DNA of 23,648 nucleotides from a bacterium. Lineage in GTDB: Bacteria > Planctomycetota > Planctomycetia > Pirellulales > Pirellulaceae. The stretch lies in assembly GCA_030432015.1 (NCBI GenBank), contig JAUIHJ010000016.1:1-23648 (forward strand), read 5' to 3'. The number at the start of each line of letters is the position of its first letter. Within the stretch, counting starts at the first letter, position 1. This document shows, in pieces, positions 22,625 through 23,648 of the stretch. A program made the position numbers and the translations under genes. Under the pieces are notes generated by a model. The model did no database searches, was not told the DNA's origin, and was given only the letters and a program-made list of their open reading frames with translations.

Positions 22625-23648
22625 TTACGCGCCGTTGTTAATCGCAGCTTGGGCTGCGGCCAGACGGGCGATCGGCACCCGGAAAGGCGAGCAACTGACG
22701 TAGTCCAATCCGACACGGTGGCAAAAGTCGATCGACGACGGATCGCCGCCATGCTCGCCACAAATGCCGACCTTCAGGCCCTTGCGGGTGCTCCGGCCCT
22801 TGGCCACGCCCATCTCGACCAACTGTCCAACGCCCGTCTGATCCAACGACTGGAACGGGTCGGCGGACAGGAGTTCCATCCTGAGGTAATCCGGCAGGAA
22901 CGAGTTGATGTCGTCGCGGCTATAGCCGAACGTCATCTGCGTGAGGTCGTTCGTCCCGAAGCTGAAGAAGTCAGCGAATTCGGCGACCTCATCGGCGGTC
23001 AGGGCGGCGCGTGGAATCTCGATCATCGTGCCGATCAGGATGTCCAGCTTGCTGACGCCCTTTTCTTGCTTGACGAGGTCGATCGTTTTTTCCGTCAGCC
23101 CGCGCAGTAGCTTCAGCTCCGCTGCTGCCCCGACCAATGGAATCATGATCTCCGGATGCGCGTCGATGTTCTTCGCCTGACAGGCGATCGCCGCTTCGAC
23201 AATTGCCCGAACTTGCATCTCGAGGATTTCGGGATAAGTCACGCTCAACCGACAACCACGGTGCCCCAGCATGGGGTTGGACTCGTGAAGTTGCGCCACA
23301 CGCGACGTGACTTCCTCCACCGCGACGCCCATGTGCGTCGCCATTTCTTCCTGCGCCTTTTCGTCGTGGGGCAGGAATTCGTGCAGCGGCGGGTCGAGCA
23401 ACCTGACCGTGACGGGCAAGCCCTTCATGGCCGTGAAAATACCGATGAAATCGTCCCGCTGGAACGGCAACAGCTTGTCCAACGAGGCTCGGCGCGCCCC
23501 TTCGTCATCGGCGAGGATCATCTCGCGTACGGCCGTGATCCGGTCACCTTCAAAGAACATGTGCTCCGTACGGCACAGGCCGATGCCCTGGGCGCCGAAT
23601 TCACGAGCCCGCTGCGAATCTTCCGGGGAGTCGGCGTTGGTGCGGACC
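22625..23648 (-). CDS. ppdK: Pyruvate, phosphate dikinase, C-terminal part (5' end outside the window)
   Basis: This enzyme interconverts pyruvate, ATP and phosphate with phosphoenolpyruvate, AMP and pyrophosphate. Only the C-terminal PEP-binding TIM-barrel part (341 codons) is in the window. The frame is open to the window edge: VRTNADSPEDSQRARE and GAQGIGLCRTEHMFF precede the first internal ATG (23560), so the gene clearly continues upstream. Diagnostic segments are FTAMKGLPVTVRLLDPPLHE, MLGHRGCRLSVTYPEI, the PEP-utiliser signature FSFGTNDLTQMTFGYSRDD, and KVGICGEHGGDP with the catalytic cysteine. RTNADSPEDA-like and HMFF wording favours PPDK over PEP synthase or enzyme I of the PTS. It converges on lpxA with a 59-bp gap. 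Confidence 0.96.
   Translation of the reverse strand, partial: VRTNADSPEDSQRAREFGAQGIGLCRTEHMFFEGDRITAVREMILADDEGARRASLDKLLPFQRDDFIGIFTAMKGLPVTVRLLDPPLHEFLPHDEKAQEEMATHMGVAVEEVTSRVAQLHESNPMLGHRGCRLSVTYPEILEMQVRAIVEAAIACQAKNIDAHPEIMIPLVGAAAELKLLRGLTEKTIDLVKQEKGVSKLDILIGTMIEIPRAALTADEVAEFADFFSFGTNDLTQMTFGYSRDDINSFLPDYLRMELLSADPFQSLDQTGVGQLVEMGVAKGRSTRKGLKVGICGEHGGDPSSIDFCHRVGLDYVSCSPFRVPIARLAAAQAAINNGA

Noticed and set aside
1..23648. CRISPR arrays, tRNA or rRNA genes, phage or defence genes
   Set aside because: No regularly spaced direct repeats, no cloverleaf with a GTTC-type arm and no matching protein families were noticed; this was judged by eye only.

Overview
The window is about 23.6 kb of GC-rich bacterial DNA, almost certainly from a planctomycete (Planctomycetota). 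Three things point there. A membrane protein carries the short, HPD-less J-domain-like N-terminus that recurs in this phylum. Next to it lies a Hanks-type Ser/Thr kinase with a transmembrane segment and an extracytoplasmic tail. Finally, Gram-negative envelope genes (TonB, a TonB-dependent receptor, an RND pump, lpxA) occur together with pyruvate phosphate dikinase. The species cannot be named from the sequence alone.

Layout: (1) 0.2-3.5 kb holds a vitamin B12 uptake unit. A TonB-family protein (+) converges on a BtuB-like receptor (-), and the receptor is preceded by a clear cobalamin riboswitch whose predicted expression platform covers the ribosome binding site. (2) 3.6-4.7 kb is a NifS/selenocysteine-lyase-like PLP enzyme (+), divergent from the receptor. 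(3) 4.8-9.3 kb is an overlapping gene pair (-) for a membrane fusion lipoprotein and an RND efflux transporter. (4) 9.5-12.9 kb is a beta-oxidation pair (-), the FadB-type multifunctional protein followed by the FadA-type thiolase. (5) 13.2-13.65 kb is a small secreted DUF4430 (transcobalamin C-terminal-like) protein (+), followed by about 430 bp of repeat-rich DNA without a convincing gene. (6) 14.1-18.7 kb is the kinase and, upstream in the same direction, the J-like/TM protein with a duplicated C-terminal domain. (7) 18.8-20.5 kb is a long-chain acyl-CoA synthetase (-). (8) 20.7-22.6 kb is a KaiC-like ATPase and lpxA (+). (9) 22.6 kb to the window end is the C-terminal part of pyruvate phosphate dikinase (-), whose 5' end lies outside.

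Two metabolic themes stand out. Acyl-CoA synthetase, FadB and FadA together cover fatty acid activation and most of the beta-oxidation cycle; the acyl-CoA dehydrogenase is absent here. TonB, the riboswitch-controlled BtuB-like receptor and perhaps the DUF4430 protein would form a corrinoid acquisition route, although the DUF4430 gene is about 10 kb away and its link to B12 is inference.

No tRNA, rRNA, CRISPR array, intact insertion sequence, phage gene or defence system was recognised. The strongest non-coding signals are the cobalamin riboswitch, a REP-like element shared by two intergenic regions, a cluster of hairpins in the fadA leader, interlocking palindromes in front of the DUF4430 gene, and a guanine-rich triplicated repeat behind it. 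I found no convincing wholly new system. The least understood proteins are the duplicated-domain J-like protein with its neighbouring kinase, and the KaiC-like ATPase beside lpxA.
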